In this document: positions 1 to 11,759 of the stretch, in pieces
Position numbering within the stretch: the first letter of the stretch is position 1
How the letters are laid out: each line of letters starts with the position of its first letter
Source: Linanthus parryae
Lineage: Eukaryota > Streptophyta > Magnoliopsida > Ericales > Polemoniaceae
Direction of reading: 5' to 3'
NCBI GenBank assembly: GCA_023055425.1
Contig: JALGPY010000001.1
Coordinates: forward strand, 113,069,057-113,133,056
DNA: 64,000 nucleotides
Made by a program: the position numbers and the translations under genes
Notes under the pieces: model-generated
Database searches by the model: none
Seen by the model: only the letters and a program-made list of their open reading frames with translations
Told to the model about the DNA's origin: nothing

Positions 1-925
1 CCAATTATGAAGCACCCGAAGAAAGATGGAACCGTTTATGAACAAAAGTACAAATGAAAATTGATTATATTCTTCGACGCTTATTAGCATTTAATCCGAT
101 ATTTGAAAAATATGCATGATTACTACATGAAAAATATGTATGGTTATTAGCCTTTAATTCGACTGCTTTTCTCGAGAGAGGGAGAGGGGGTAAGTTTTCA
201 AGTAGTGGGTAGTTTTTTACACATATAGTGGGGTTCTAAAACTGATAAAAACGTTGGTTTTAAAACCATCCCTAAAATTTTGAAAATTCTAACTATAAAT
301 GGTGGTAGGTGAGATCTAAGGGTTGTGACTGATTAATCTAAAGGTTGAAAAGCCATTTTAAAATCAAACTATATTTGTTTTATAGAATAGAAGATAAGAA
401 TTTGTAGAAGATAGAATTAAACTACATAGGAGGAATTAGAGAAATACGACTTTATCCCCTAGGTAAGCCTCAAATTTAGGAAGGACTCAAATATAGGGGA
501 ATTGGTTTTCAGTCTTAATTAGAATTAAGCGTATTTTTGTTGAAAGGGAGGAAAAATCAGAGGGTAACATCCGCATTTCCAAATTAGGGAAAGATAATGA
601 GGAGGATAAATGGGCAAAAAGTTATTGCTAGTGAATAATTAGGAAAAGATAAGAAGTTATTTGTTATTTTGAGTTTGCTTCCGAGGAGGTCTTTTGTGTG
701 TCTTTATTTAAACCAAGTATTGTTCGAATTACCTCTTCCGTTTAGGTGATATTTTTCCAATGTTAATCAGTGTCCTAGTGTAAGGCTGCAATTTCACGAA
801 TTAGTTTTACATACGAACATAGTAGAGTCGTAGAGGCTTAGTATACTTGATTATTTGTATACTTTCAGTTGAATAGTTATATTGTTCTTTTTCTTTGATT
901 ACTAGGAACACATTATATTAGCAAA
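1..925. other. AT-rich intergenic sequence, nothing recognised
   Basis: No ORF of useful length, RNA gene or terminal-repeat element is visible here. The sequence is AT-rich, with short purine runs such as the GA-rich tract near 173-190. It ends at a short A-run followed by the CT-rich leader of the LINE. Confidence 0.6.
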
Positions 926-988
926 AAAAAGCTCTCTCCTCTTAGAGAGAGAAACCCTAGTCACTACAATGGTGTTTGATCTTCAACT

Positions 989-1880
989 ATGGAAGGAGAA
1001 GATCAAGCTGACAACGAGAAAAATTAAGACTACGAAGATTGGCAAGGACCTGTTTCACGGGCACGTAAGAGCTTTGAGTTTAGTCTCATTGGTAAATTTG
1101 TGGGAGACAAACTCATCAATGGGGTAGTCATGAAGAATTTGTTCAAAAATTTATGGTGCCCGAAGGAGGAGCTTCGCATCATGGATTTAGAAACAAATGT
1201 GTTCATCTTTAAGTTTGCATCCAAGGATACTATGATGAAGATTCAATATGGGAGTCCTTGGATTTTTGACGATCAATTGTTACTCTTGAAAGAATGGATG
1301 TTGGGAAAATCTTAAAAAGATACAAACTTCAACAACATTGTCGTTTGGGTACAGATTTGGGGTCTCCCGTTATATTTGATCGATAAAGAAGTTGGTAAAA
1401 TCATTGGATCAAAACTAGTTGAAGTCCACAGTTGATTTGAGGGACGAGGGAGAGCCAAACGAACGATTTGTTCGGGTTCGAAAGTTGAGCAATCAGCCGC
1501 TGCTCCGGCGTGGACCAGTAGACATCGACAGAGGGGGCACTATATGGGTGGATTTTAAATATGAGCGCATACCGACACTATGTGAATGGTGTGGTTGCGT
1601 CGACCACCCTCCGGCTGAATGTTTTGCGAAACCCCCAGGAAATTTTACGTCGGACCATAGAGTGTATGGGCGATGGCTGTTGTCGAGTAGGAAGACATTT
1701 CAAGAAACCAAGAAGATGAAGGTCCAGATCCCAGCGGAGGAGATGGCAGAGAACTCTGGTAGGCGACATGGGTAAGCGGCGGCGAAAGGTGGGACGACCC
1801 AGCTGAATCCTAGCGGAAAAGGAAAAAAGTTGCATGGGCGCCAAAAGCTGAAAATTTGAATCAATCACGGATCTTCATAG
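989..1880 (+). pseudogene. LINE ORF1: DUF4283 / CCHC zinc-knuckle RNA-binding protein, broken
   Basis: The probable start is the ATG at 989 (MEGEDQADNEKN), and a stop follows after about 12 codons. The DUF4283-like part is open at 1028-1315 and includes GKFVGDKLING and the segment IQYGSPWIFDDQLLLL, a hallmark of plant LINE ORF1 proteins. After a second break, 1419-1775 carries a zinc knuckle (CEWCGCVDHPPAEC, near residues 53-66 of that ORF) within the context FKYERIPTLCEWCG, which is typical of the CCHC_4 family. In intact elements the product binds the element RNA. The C-terminal part to about 1880 is basic and frameshifted. Identification is confident; loss of function is seen directly. Confidence 0.82.
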
Positions 1881-2339
1881 GGGGAAGTGATAAGGAGAAA
1901 TTCAATCAAGATAAACCAATATTTTATTTGGAAAATATTTTGACTGCCCCAGTTGGTAAAATTACCTTTTAAAAAAGAATGGATAATGATCCCATTTTTT
2001 CGAAGAATCTATATTTCAAAGCTAAAAATCATTTCCAAAGAGAATAACCGGGAAAAGACCCGCTACAAATGCAGATCCTACACCAAGAAGGAAAGTCCAT
2101 GTGAAGAGAGAGACGATGTACCATCAAGGTCCGACCCGGACTATTGCAAATGGATGTCCGAACCAAAAGAAATCGTGTGGAGATGAGAACGAAACATCTG
2201 CAACGTCATATTTGAATCCAATGAAAGAGGTTGCAATAGAGAATGGTGATCAAGGCTCGATGGAGGTCTAAGTACTTGCAACCAATGATAATCTCATTCA
2301 AGAAACGGCTGTGTCTGCTATCCAGCACTGCCGGGAACA

Positions 2340-3010
2340 ATGAGTTGCCTCAGTTGGAACGTTCTGGGGCTTGGGAATCCTGCAAGGTTCTCTCCCTTAA
2401 TGAATTGGTAAAGGATTTGAATCCTACCTTGGCTTTCTTGATGGAGACCAAGCTTTATGGTTCGGAAATGGATGGAATAAAAAACAGGTTATGTATGCAA
2501 GATGGTCACTACTGGGATTTTTTGGATAGCTGTGGTGGGTTAGCCCTAATGTGGGATGCGAGTGTCACCATCACAGTGCGCTCATCCTCGCACTATCACA
2601 TCAATTGTCTTGTTGATTTCGACGAGGGTGGGGACCCAAAGAGATTGACAGGTTTTTATGGGGACCCAGACAAACAAGAGCGACACAATTCGTGGAAACT
2701 TATTAGGCAACTGAAAGCACAATTCAATGGCCCTTGGTGTATAGTAGGAGATTTCAACGCGATAGTTTGCGCGGATGATAAAGAAGGGGGTCGCTCTGTT
2801 AGCATTGGCCAAGTAGAGGAGTTTCGAAGCACTATGGGAGAATTTGAACTTCATAACCTGGGCTCTTTACTTGGTGCAATAATCAAGACGGAGATACGTT
2901 TGTTATAGAAAGGTTGTACCGTGTTTTTGCCAACCTAGAGTGGCGAACAAAATTTGGAAGTGCTCGAGTTACCAACTTGCCAACTACTACATCAGACCAC
3001 TGTCCAGTAG
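2340..3010 (+). pseudogene. LINE ORF2 N-terminus: apurinic-type endonuclease domain, broken
   Basis: ORF2 probably starts at the ATG at 2340. There the reading MSCLSWNVLGLGNPA matches the conserved first residues of plant LINE ORF2. A frameshift near 2390 moves it into the frame read as LNELVKDLNPTLAFLMETKL. The endonuclease core continues to the catalytic segment WCIVGDFNAI (near 2736-2765), the conserved GDFN motif. After a stop at 2906-2908 a shifted frame holds the end of the domain (DHCPVELHF near 2995-3022). The family nicks target DNA to prime reverse transcription. Several frame changes make this copy inactive. Confidence 0.82.
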
Positions 3011-3579
3011 AACTCCATTTTAATACAGTTGGATGGGTCCACGTCGTATGGGTCCACGTTGCTTCCAATCCGAGCAGTGTTGGATGCGACACGAGTGATT
3101 GCAGGACGAGATAGCTCAGGGATGGTCCGAGGGGGGAAGGTCATGTAATGTCCAAACTCAGAGTGATGACATAGAAATTGAGGAACTGTAAGATGTTTGT
3201 TCTCGGAAATGTACGGTTGAAATTGAAAAAGTTGAGATCCAGACGAACAAAACTTGAGAACAAAAAACAAATTCAGAGAACTATTGAGGAGAAAATAAGC
3301 GTGAAGAAGAAAATAAATGGCTTGCTTGTAGCGAGCAACAATGGAAACAGAGATCCCGGGTGCAATGGCTACGTGAAGGGGATAGAAGACGAAATATTTC
3401 CAACGCAAGGCTTCGGCGAGTCAAGCAAGAAACTTGATAACAGGTATAGAAGAAGAGGAAGGAACTTGGCTCCCGGATGATGATGATATTACAGCGAGGC
3501 TGGAGGGGTATTTCCAAGACATTTTCAGTACTTCTGACCCGGATGCAGCAGATATTCGGATATTGCTCGGATTCATGCA

Positions 3580-5160
3580 AAAAAAAAAATCATAGCGGAG
3601 AAAAAAACATGGCTCGATCGTGCTTATACTAGAGAGGAAGTTGAGCACAGTCTAAAACTTATGGGGCCCTTAAAAGCCCGCGGAATTGACGGTTTCCCCG
3701 CGCTCTTTTATAAAAAATATTGGAGCATAGTGGCCGATGAGGTATGTTGTTATGTTCTTGATGTTTTAAATGGACTAAATAACATTGCTCATGTCAATCA
3801 TAAAGTGATCACACTTATCCCCAAGATGAAGCAAAGAAAGACTCCGGCTGATTTTCGACCCATTAGTTTGTGAATGGTGATCTATAAATTGGTTACCAAG
3901 ACTATGGACAATTGTCTCAAAAATATTTTGCTGAGTCTGATTATGGAGACACGGAGTGCCTTTTTCACGGGACGGCTCATCATGGACAATGCACTAACGG
4001 CCTTTGAGCTCCTACATACCATGCAACAACGTATCAAAGGCAAGAAGTGCTACCTAGCTTTGAAGACTAATATAAAAAAAGCATACAATAGAGTTGAGTA
4101 GAATTTTATGAAGGCGGTGTTGACTAAACTTGGCTTCGGGAGTGGATGGATTGCGTTGGTAATGGATTGCATACCATTGGCAACCTTTTCCATTAACATT
4201 AGAGGTTGGCCAATGGGCTTCATCACGCCCACACGTGGAATCCAACAAGGATGTCCACTTTTGCCGTATCTCTTCCTCTTGTGTGGAGAAGCCTTGTTTT
4301 ACGCTCTCTACACCCTTATTAATGACGGCGTGCTTTCGGAATTAGCTGCTTCTCGAGGAGGACCGGTAATCTCTCATCTTTTTTTTCGCGGACGATAGTA
4401 TTCTTTTCACGAAAGCGACCTCAGAAAAATTTACTACGCTACGGAATTTGCTACAGCTTTATGAGAAGGCCACGGGCCAAAAAGTGAATCTCCGAAAAAT
4501 CTTCGGTTGTTTTTTGGCGAATATGAGTAGAGCCCGTCAAGATAAGCTAAGTGTGTTGATCGGTGTAAAGCGCGAGGCCTTGCATTATCGACATCTCGGG
4601 CTTCCTGCGCATATTGGGAAGAAGAAAAATTTGAATTCCAAGGGGATGCCGAACGCATTGAAAGCAAGCTTAAAAGTTGGAAGGAGAAATACTTGTCATT
4701 TGCCGGGAAGGAGAATCTTATTAAATCGGTGATTCAATCGATTGCAAGCTATTCGATGAGTTGTTTCTTCTTGCAAGTGGGGTTGCAAAAAAATTGATTC
4801 GCTTATCGCCAACTTTTGGTGGGGGGCAAAAATTGATAAACGGCCGATGTTTTAGATGTCGAAGGAGAGGCGTCAACTCCCACGGTCCCAAGGTGGTTTA
4901 CACTTGCGGGATTTGACCAATTTCAATCGTGCCCTTATTGCGAACCAAGTTTGGAGATTCCTCTACAATCCGAACTCGTTGGTCGCGAGGGTGTTCCGAG
5001 CAAAATACTTCTCCAGCACCGGTTTATTAGGCGCTAAACTTGCGAAGGGTTGCTCGTGTGCGTGGAGAAGCATTTTCGCGGGTAAGAAAGTGATTTTGAA
5101 AGGTGTCCGATGGCGAGTTGGAAATTGTGAAAGTTTGAGAGTCTTCGGAGACCCATGACT
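3580..5160 (+). pseudogene. LINE ORF2: reverse transcriptase and C-terminal region, broken
   Basis: Fragments in several frames line up in the order expected for an L1 reverse transcriptase. These are GIDGFPALFYKKYW (3685 on), TPADFRPISL ending in a stop at 3873, the FELLHTM helix, and GIQQGCPLLPYLFLLC (near 4237). The catalytic FADDSILFT lies at 4386-4412 but only in a frame shifted from the preceding block. The connection region follows (LPRSQGGLHLRDLTNFNRAL, 4880-4940). The first Asp-containing segment reads LALKTNIKKAYNRVE, where active elements usually have a VDMSKAYDRVEW-type motif, so a catalytic Asp appears to be lost. Confidence 0.85.
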
Positions 5161-5779
5161 TTAAAACATATGGACTTTTCGGCCAATCACTCCGGCTGGC
5201 CCAATTATCAATCTACGGGTCTCCCAACTCAACGACGAAGAAAACAGATGCTGGAACATGGAAGCTCTTAAAGCTGTTTTACGGGACGAAGATATTGAAG
5301 AAGTGCAAAGAATTGGAATTCCTAAATTTCCCGAAGTTGACCTGCTTATTTGGCACTACGAATATTCAGTTCGATCCGGATATAAATAACTAGAAACACT
5401 GGATTTTGACTCCGGGAGCTCTTCAAACTTACACATTTCATATTGGTGGAAGGGGTTATGGTCATAAAATATTCCTAAGCGCATTATTTATCCCATTTCC
5501 GTGTGGGATTTTTTGCTATCGATTGCTCTACCGGGACCAGAAGCTTCGTTTGGAAGCTGGTTTCCTCAAGCTTTCGAGTCCCAACAAAGGGACAAACGAG
5601 AAAAGCTTTGCTATGGAGTTCGGTCCCTGTGGAATAATCGAAACCAACTAGTTTTTTACAAAAGGAGGAGAGAAGCTGCTGATATAGTCGCTCAGGTGGA
5701 AGATTTGATCGACGAGAACCATGATAGTATGAGTAAGTCTCAGAACGCAGGGCTGGATTCGACTCCAAATCATCCGGTT

Positions 5780-6060
5780 AAGCGCTGGTCCAAACCACCT
5801 TTCGGATGGTACAAAGTCAATTTTGACGCTGCTTGGAACAATGGTCAACGGTTGGCCGGAGCTGGGGTGGTAGTTCGAGATGATCACAGAACTTTCATCG
5901 CGAAAAAGGTACAAAACTCCCCTTCGGTGGCTCGGCTAAGGAGGCGGAAGCTGTGCTTTTTTCGAAGCAGCGAAGGTTATTGGTGAGCTAAACCTCAACC
6001 ACGCCATTATTGAAACGGACTCAAAAGTCCTTGCCGACTTGTGCAACCGAATGAGGAAGG
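5780..6060 (+). pseudogene. LINE ORF2 C-terminus: RNase H domain, frameshifted
   Basis: The segment KPPFGWYKVNFDAAWNN followed by AGAGVVVRDDHR is the start of the plant LINE RNase H (RVT_3) domain, with the first catalytic Asp in NFDAAW. A frameshift near 5925 moves the remainder to another frame (KEAEAVLFFEAA, then AIIETDSKVLADLCN), which keeps the conserved Glu and the ETDS motif. About 280 bp of 3' untranslated sequence and the A-run follow. Confidence 0.82.
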
Positions 6061-6541
6061 CGACACTGTGGAATAGTGCAGACCGCAGGGAGGAGGAAGA
6101 TGTGGACATCTCCGAGAGTGGATGGAAGATTAAGCAGGCGATGAGGCTCCTGAGCAATAATCATCAACTTGTGCTCTCCCCTAGAGAAACAAATGTACCA
6201 GCTCACACTGTGGGACAAGAAGTGATCAAGCTCAACAGACATGTAGAGTTAATTTTTATTCCACCTATTTGGTTAAGTGATGTACTGGAGTTTGATCTTA
6301 GGGATGATGTCTCACTTATCAATAAATTTAATATTCAAAAAAAAAAAGAAAGAAAATATAAGAAGTTAGAGAGAGATAATGGAGACGAAAAGTATAAGAT
6401 GAAATATATAGTTCTTGTTCTTTTATCAATTGTTTTCTTTGTATAAACTACACTAGTACTATTCTGTTAGAAGTTTACATCAATTTCATTTGCTTCCCCA
6501 AACTTTGCTTAATTACAAATTAGCACTATTATATAATGACT

Positions 6542-6670
6542 TAGTTTGGCAAAGACAGATTATTAGATAGATTATTAAATGAGTGGTTGGGATGAAGTGT
6601 TTTTGTCTCTCTCTCCTCATCTCAACTACAAATTCAATAATCTATTCAATAAACTATCTTTGCCAAACTA
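6542..6670. mobile_element. Short hairpin MITE upstream of the PPR gene
   Basis: The two ends are inverted repeats starting TAGTTTGGCAAAGA and matching, with a few mismatches, for about 39 bp. The interior keeps pairing, so almost the whole 129 bp can fold into one hairpin. TA dinucleotides flank GTTTGGC at both ends and could be a target duplication or part of the repeat. The superfamily is not certain. It lies about 160 bp upstream of the PPR start codon, so it is probably in the promoter or 5' UTR. Confidence 0.8.
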
Positions 6671-6828
6671 GGCCAATGTGTAGCAGTTTATTATGAATTT
6701 GAAGTTTTGAACCCCTTTATTTCCTTTCTCTCTGATTTCTTCTCTCTTCCCCTTTCACCAGTTCACCGCGAATTCTACAGATTCCGGCTTCATTTCCGCC
6801 GGAATTGTTCATCGACAGGTCACCGGAG

Positions 6829-8718
6829 ATGGGTTCTCTCCAGCAGCTCCATCTTCTTCAAACAACCACGCAACCTCCTCGTGTTCCACCCAAAACCCAT
6901 CATTCCACATTTCACGGCCTCAAGCAATGCTCTACAATGCCCGAGCTCAAGCAGTACCATTCCCAAATCATCCGCCTCGGTCTCTCTTCCGACAACGACG
7001 CAATTGGTCGACTCATTAAGTTCTCCGCAATCTCAGTATCTGGAGATTTGAACTACGCCCTCAAACTGTTCGCTACAATGCCTCACCCAGACGCGTTCAT
7101 GTACAACACTCTAATTAAAGGTCACTTACAATCCCAATTAGCCACCGAATGTTTCCTTCTCTACTCTCGGATGTTGCGAGAATCGGTTACGCCTAATGGG
7201 TTCACCTTCCCTCTTGTCATCAGAGCCTGTTGCGTTGATTACGGCATTCAAAAGGGTAAGCAAGTCCATGCTAATGTTTTCAAATTTGGGTATGGATCAG
7301 ATGTGTTTTCTCAGAACAACTTGATCCATATGTATGCGAATTTGCAGTGTATGGAAGAAGCAGAGCATGTGTTCGACAGAATGCCTCACAGGAATGTTGT
7401 CTCTTGGACAAGTTTACTTACTGGGTATTCTCAGTGGGGATGTGTTGATGAAGCTCGTCGAGTTTTCGACTTGATGCCAGAGAAGAATTCTGTTTCTTGG
7501 AGTGCCATGATTGCAGGTTATGTTAGATGCAATCGCTTCCGAGAGGCGTTCGATCTGTTTGATAGGATGAAGTCAGAGAGGGTGGGATTTGATAAATATG
7601 TTGCAGCTAGTATGTTATCAGCTTGTACTGGCCTAGGAGCTCTAAGACAAGGGGAGTGGATTCATGGGTATATCAAGAGGAATGAAATTGAATTGGACTC
7701 GAAGCTCGCTGCCACCGTTATTGACATGTACTGCAAATGTGGTTGCTTAGAGAAGGCTTATCAAGTCTTTGATGAATTACCCCGTAGAGGGATTTCGTCT
7801 TGGAATTCCATGATTGGAGGGTTAGCATTGCACGGAAAAGGCAAGTCTGCCATTGAGCTTCTCAAGGAGATGGAGAAACTAGGAGTAAAACCAGACTACA
7901 TCACTTTTGTTAATGTCCTCAGCGCTTGTGCTCATTCTGGGCTTGTGGAAGAAGGGCGGTATTACTTCCGTTACATGACTGAAGCTCACGGGATTGAGCC
8001 TGGATCAGAGCATTTTGGATGCATGGTTGATTTGCTAGGAAGAGCTGGTTTGCTGGAGGAAGCTAACAGGCTCATCAATGAAATGCCTGGGACTCCAGAT
8101 GCAAGCGTATTGGGTGCTCTACTTGGAGCTTGTAGAATACATGGAAACATCGTATTGGGAGAGCAAATAGGAAAAAGAGTGATTGATCTTGATCCCCAAA
8201 ACAGCGGCCGCTATGTGATTTTGTCCAACATGTATGCAGATGCTGGTAGATTGGAAGATGTTGCACGCGTGAGGAAGATGATGGATGATAGGGGAGTGAA
8301 GAAACCTCCTGGACTCTCCATGATTGAATTGGAAGGTGTTGTGAATGAGTTTGTTGCAGGAGGAAGGAGACATCCTGAAGCTAAAGAGATATACGCCAAA
8401 GTGAAGGAGATGCTGGAAGATGTCAGGTCTTTTGGGTATGCGCCTAACATGAGTGGAGCTGTGGATGATATGGATAATGAGGAAGAAAAGGAGGATCCTT
8501 CATGGTACCATAGCGAAAAACTTGCTATGGCGCTGGGGTTGCTGAAGACTAAACCAGGCGAAACTATGCGAGTTACAAAGAATTTGAGAGTTTGCAGAGA
8601 CTGCCACATAGTGAGCAAGCTGATCAGCAAGGTTTACGATAGAGAGATCATAGTAAGGGATAGAAATAGGTTCCACCATTTCAAAGGGGGAGAGTGTTCT
8701 TGCGGCGATTACTGGTAA
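6829..8718 (+). CDS. Pentatricopeptide repeat protein, PLS class with E and DYW domains
   Basis: This is an intact, intronless gene of about 629 codons. Such proteins enter plastids or mitochondria, bind one RNA site through the repeat array and, with a DYW domain, usually take part in C-to-U RNA editing. Repeats of about 31-36 residues run from near residue 40 to residue 480, for example VVSWTSLLTGYSQWG and SVSWSAMIAGYVRC. The C-terminus has a PG-box-like segment (KKPPGLSMIE, where the family usually has W at the M), the HSE motif of the deaminase-like centre, CRDCH, and the terminal CSCGDYW. The residues expected to bind zinc are therefore present. An in-frame ATG lies 24 bp upstream (6805). 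I prefer 6829 because MGSLQQLHLLQTT begins a basic, Ser/Thr-rich, acid-poor leader like an organelle presequence. A 347-bp internal piece is copied at 15073-15419. The RNA target cannot be read from sequence. Confidence 0.93.
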   Translation: MGSLQQLHLLQTTTQPPRVPPKTHHSTFHGLKQCSTMPELKQYHSQIIRLGLSSDNDAIGRLIKFSAISVSGDLNYALKLFATMPHPDAFMYNTLIKGHLQSQLATECFLLYSRMLRESVTPNGFTFPLVIRACCVDYGIQKGKQVHANVFKFGYGSDVFSQNNLIHMYANLQCMEEAEHVFDRMPHRNVVSWTSLLTGYSQWGCVDEARRVFDLMPEKNSVSWSAMIAGYVRCNRFREAFDLFDRMKSERVGFDKYVAASMLSACTGLGALRQGEWIHGYIKRNEIELDSKLAATVIDMYCKCGCLEKAYQVFDELPRRGISSWNSMIGGLALHGKGKSAIELLKEMEKLGVKPDYITFVNVLSACAHSGLVEEGRYYFRYMTEAHGIEPGSEHFGCMVDLLGRAGLLEEANRLINEMPGTPDASVLGALLGACRIHGNIVLGEQIGKRVIDLDPQNSGRYVILSNMYADAGRLEDVARVRKMMDDRGVKKPPGLSMIELEGVVNEFVAGGRRHPEAKEIYAKVKEMLEDVRSFGYAPNMSGAVDDMDNEEEKEDPSWYHSEKLAMALGLLKTKPGETMRVTKNLRVCRDCHIVSKLISKVYDREIIVRDRNRFHHFKGGECSCGDYW

Positions 8719-9850
8719 AAGCTACGTGGTTGATGAATCTTTCTTATTTATATGCCATAGGTACCTGGCAAGATCATGTTCACTGCCTGAACTATTTACA
8801 GCAATGATGTATTTAGTTAGAGGAACTACTAAATGCATCATTGTTTACACAACAGGAACTGTTAACATCACAACATTTGAGGCAATAGACACCTTGTTTC
8901 GTAGGCAATGAGAGAAAATTGTCCACTGCCTGAACTATTTACAGCAATGAGATGGTTTCAAGATCTTTAGAATGCAGGTCCTGGTGGATTCAAGGCAATG
9001 GTTATTGGGAACCACCCAAGCGAGATAAATGAAGATAAGCATCCGTCCCTGAAAGAGTGTTGTGCGTGTAAGGTTAGCAAATTTGTTGTAGAATCCCAGT
9101 CAATTGATTTATTGTTAGATTCTCAAGTATTCAAGTGAAGAAAGCTCCAACTTGGTGGGCCTTCAAGCCCATCTGTTCCTGCTTGCAAACGTCATGGTGG
9201 GCCTTCAAAGCTTACACCTTCCTAAGCATCTTCGTTCCGAAGCAAGGGTTGGTTAATATTGATCACCTCGCCGGTATGGTTAACCGTCTTCTCATGGCTT
9301 TCGTATTTCACGCATCACAAATTCGCACTGCTGAATATACACCTTGGTATTTAGAAATCAAACCGCTATGCTATCTTCCTCTTTCATTAATGTTGTGTTG
9401 TTCATTGTGTTGTTCATTATGGTATACGTGGTTGATGATTTTCCCTCGGATGCCTACAAACTGTTCGATCAAATGCCACTGTCTGAATTTGTTGTTTCCC
9501 AATATATGAGGCACCATCTGTCTCAAACTCTCTTTCCCCTAGACCTTGATTTATTCAATGGGCTGTTAAAGAATATTATACTTCGACTTCCCCTTGGTCA
9601 AAGTTTTACTTATTGAGAAAGGGGCAAGCTTTATGACATGTTTGTTTGGCCTTGTAACATTCTCCTACTAGTTACATGGCAAAGAGTGCAGCAGTATTAT
9701 TGATTGATCGGAATGAGATATATTAGTCTTGTTTGCAATACTAACTGTTATAATAAGATGATAGTTAAAGAGGTCAGGATTGAATGTATTTTCTTACCAC
9801 GTTTATAACATTATTATAATGCATTACAAATTTAAATTTACTGCAACATT

Positions 9851-10039
9851 ATGCAGTTTCCATCTGAGAGGATATATCCGGCACTGATGCAGGATATAGC
9901 CAGCACTGATAAACTAGGAAATGACTGGATAGTTGGAAAAGGACAGGTTGCATGCATTACTTCTGATGGGGAAGTTGTAGACACTTTTCCAAACTTCTTA
10001 TATAGAGTATATAAGACTGGCATGGGTTTCAATTCGTAA
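9851..10039 (+). pseudogene. Short possible exon relic of unknown family
   Basis: A 62-codon open frame reads like globular protein in its middle part (GNDWIVGKGQVACITSDG, then EVVDTFPNFLYRV), unlike the low-complexity ORFs around it. I do not recognise the family. No partner exons are obvious nearby. It may be a gene fragment left by duplication or retroposition, or it may be chance. Confidence 0.25.
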
Positions 10040-10245
10040 AGATTTTCATGTATTCTTGACTCTCTGTCACATTGTCCTCGAGGAAATGGGCCGTCCGACT
10101 TTGCTAATTAAGAATCAAATAATTAGTATCCTTAACAAAAAAGCATCCTTATGTACTACCATTTAGCAATCGAGATCTTTGATTTTTTTATGATTCAATA
10201 CAATCTCAAATAATTAGTATCCTTGTCTGGAGAATGATCGAGAAC

Positions 10246-10518
10246 TCAGTTGCGGAGGAGAAGTTCGCATATTCTGTACTTCAACTTGATGCAATGAAAT
10301 TTGAGCTCCTCTAGTGAATAAGTTAAGGTATTCCAACCAGTTCCAGTAAGCCCAACCAGAAGAGTGCGTGATTTACTTTCTATGGAACACGTGCACTGAA
10401 AAGCTCTGTGATTGTCTAGGCCATCTGTAGATCTGATAGATTCATTAAGTTTTATATATTGAACAAAGAGGAAGACAATCAAAATTAATAGACCGATGTA
10501 AAATAACTGAAGCTGCAA
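10246..10518 (-). pseudogene. Possible relic of a P-loop GTPase with N-terminal membrane segment
   Basis: The minus-strand frame has a hydrophobic segment (LFYIGLLILIVFLFV). About 25 residues later comes TLLVGLTGTGWNTLTYS, which looks like a damaged Walker A motif with Trp in place of the essential Lys. The order membrane anchor then GLTGxG resembles the signal recognition particle receptor beta subunit. The match is short and rests on memory of the family, so the assignment is tentative. If right, it is a truncated, non-functional fragment. Confidence 0.2.
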
Positions 10519-11759
10519 AACTGATGCTAATACACTAATGGATTCAAATACATATTTACATGCATAGCTCCAAGGACACTGGCTGATCTAACACATAGGT
10601 ATATGTTTTGTTTTTTGGTAATCAACAGCAAATAGCTCTAGGAGTGGAAAGGACTTTACGCATCTCCCTAACTACAACATTCTTGCCCCGCATTACATTT
10701 TTCTCCAAACATGTAGTTCTCACAGAATTAAACTTCATTGGTTTTATGTGGATGGATCATTCATGTTTGATGGAAGATATTGATCATTGCAGGACTTTTT
10801 GGAAAGAAATCAGAATGGATCAGGCTTGATAGCCTAACAGAAAAGATTAAGCATTTGTTAGTCTGGCTAGCCATCTTGAACTGGTTGACATCAAGGCCGA
10901 TCTGCATACACTCGGTATGATTAAATGTCACTTCAATTTATAGTTTAGCTATTTTTTTTTGATTAATTTTAGCCTTAGGAATAATAAAATAGAAGTTGGT
11001 TGATTCGGAACTCTGAATAAAACTGGGTTTGTTTAGTTTTTAGGCAGCTACAGTTTATCCTCATTTTAGTCATGACGATAGGCGTGGATCAAATTTTGTC
11101 CTCTCGATAGTCCTTCCCTTGGAACTGATTTCCCCCTTTTGCCCAAAATTTCGACCTAGCAGGGGTTTAGGCCTTTTCTCAGAGATGCTCTTGTGGATTC
11201 TTAAAATCTATAAGTTGTCTTACTAGGTTTGCCGATTAACTCACAACTCACAAGAGAACATGCATATAATTTAAAAATCTGACTTCAAGGATTAGGCAAG
11301 TTAAAAAGTCTGATAGTTTCCAGAAACAAGGCAAAATACAGAGAGAACATTAATGAAGAGGAAGATGGAGAATACAAGGAGAATACCAGGAGAGAATATA
11401 TGGGGGGCTATCCAACGGTCTGAATTCTGACCGTTGGATTTAGGTTATAAAGATATGTGCATAGATCCCTTATGGTTTTCGTCTTGTTACAAATAGGTCC
11501 AGCTATTTAATATCCACCATCGAGTTTTGCTTTGACTTAAATAGAGTCCTTTGACTTGTCTTCTGGTCCTTCAACTTTCATCATTCTGCATTTTGGTCCT
11601 TAACTTCATTTTATCTTCTATTAGCAACTACGTCTTGATAGAAACTGTTTCAACTACAGTGGAACCTTTTCTGGGGGGAGAACAATCTATAAAAGCAGTT
11701 GGGGAATTAATTTTTTTTTCTCATGTTTTTAAAATGGGCGACTCCAAGGTTCGTAAACA

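Larger units (their letters stand above)
926..6347 (+). mobile_element. Plant L1-type LINE (LINE-1 of this window), near full length, inactive
   Basis: This non-LTR retrotransposon has the usual plant L1 order. A CT-rich leader with the CCCTAG motif typical of such leaders is followed by ORF1 (DUF4283 and zinc knuckle), then ORF2 (APE-type endonuclease, reverse transcriptase, C-terminal zinc region, RNase H). It ends at an A-run at 6337-6347. Each ORF is broken by several stops and frameshifts, so it is an old copy. The 5' edge is approximate, and I did not find a convincing target-site duplication. It ends about 480 bp upstream of the PPR gene start. Confidence 0.85.
8719..11700. other. Intergenic sequence downstream of the PPR gene with small relics
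   Basis: No intact gene is visible. A direct repeat of about 27 bp (core TGCCTGAACTATTTACAGCA) occurs at about 8782-8808 and 8922-8948, and a shorter one (GGTGGGCCTTCAA) at about 9154 and 9195. Two weak ORF relics are listed separately. At 11411-11439 CCAACGGTC and GACCGTTGG form a small hairpin. The rest is AT-rich sequence without a recognised element. Confidence 0.5.

Noticed and set aside
8075..8630. Overlapping minus-strand ORFs opposite the PPR gene
   Set aside because: They have no domains, and their amino-acid make-up is that expected from the antisense of PPR repeats.
9344..9616. PPR remnant (DAYKLFDQMP)
   Set aside because: Only about ten residues look PPR-like; flanking sequence does not, so chance is likely.
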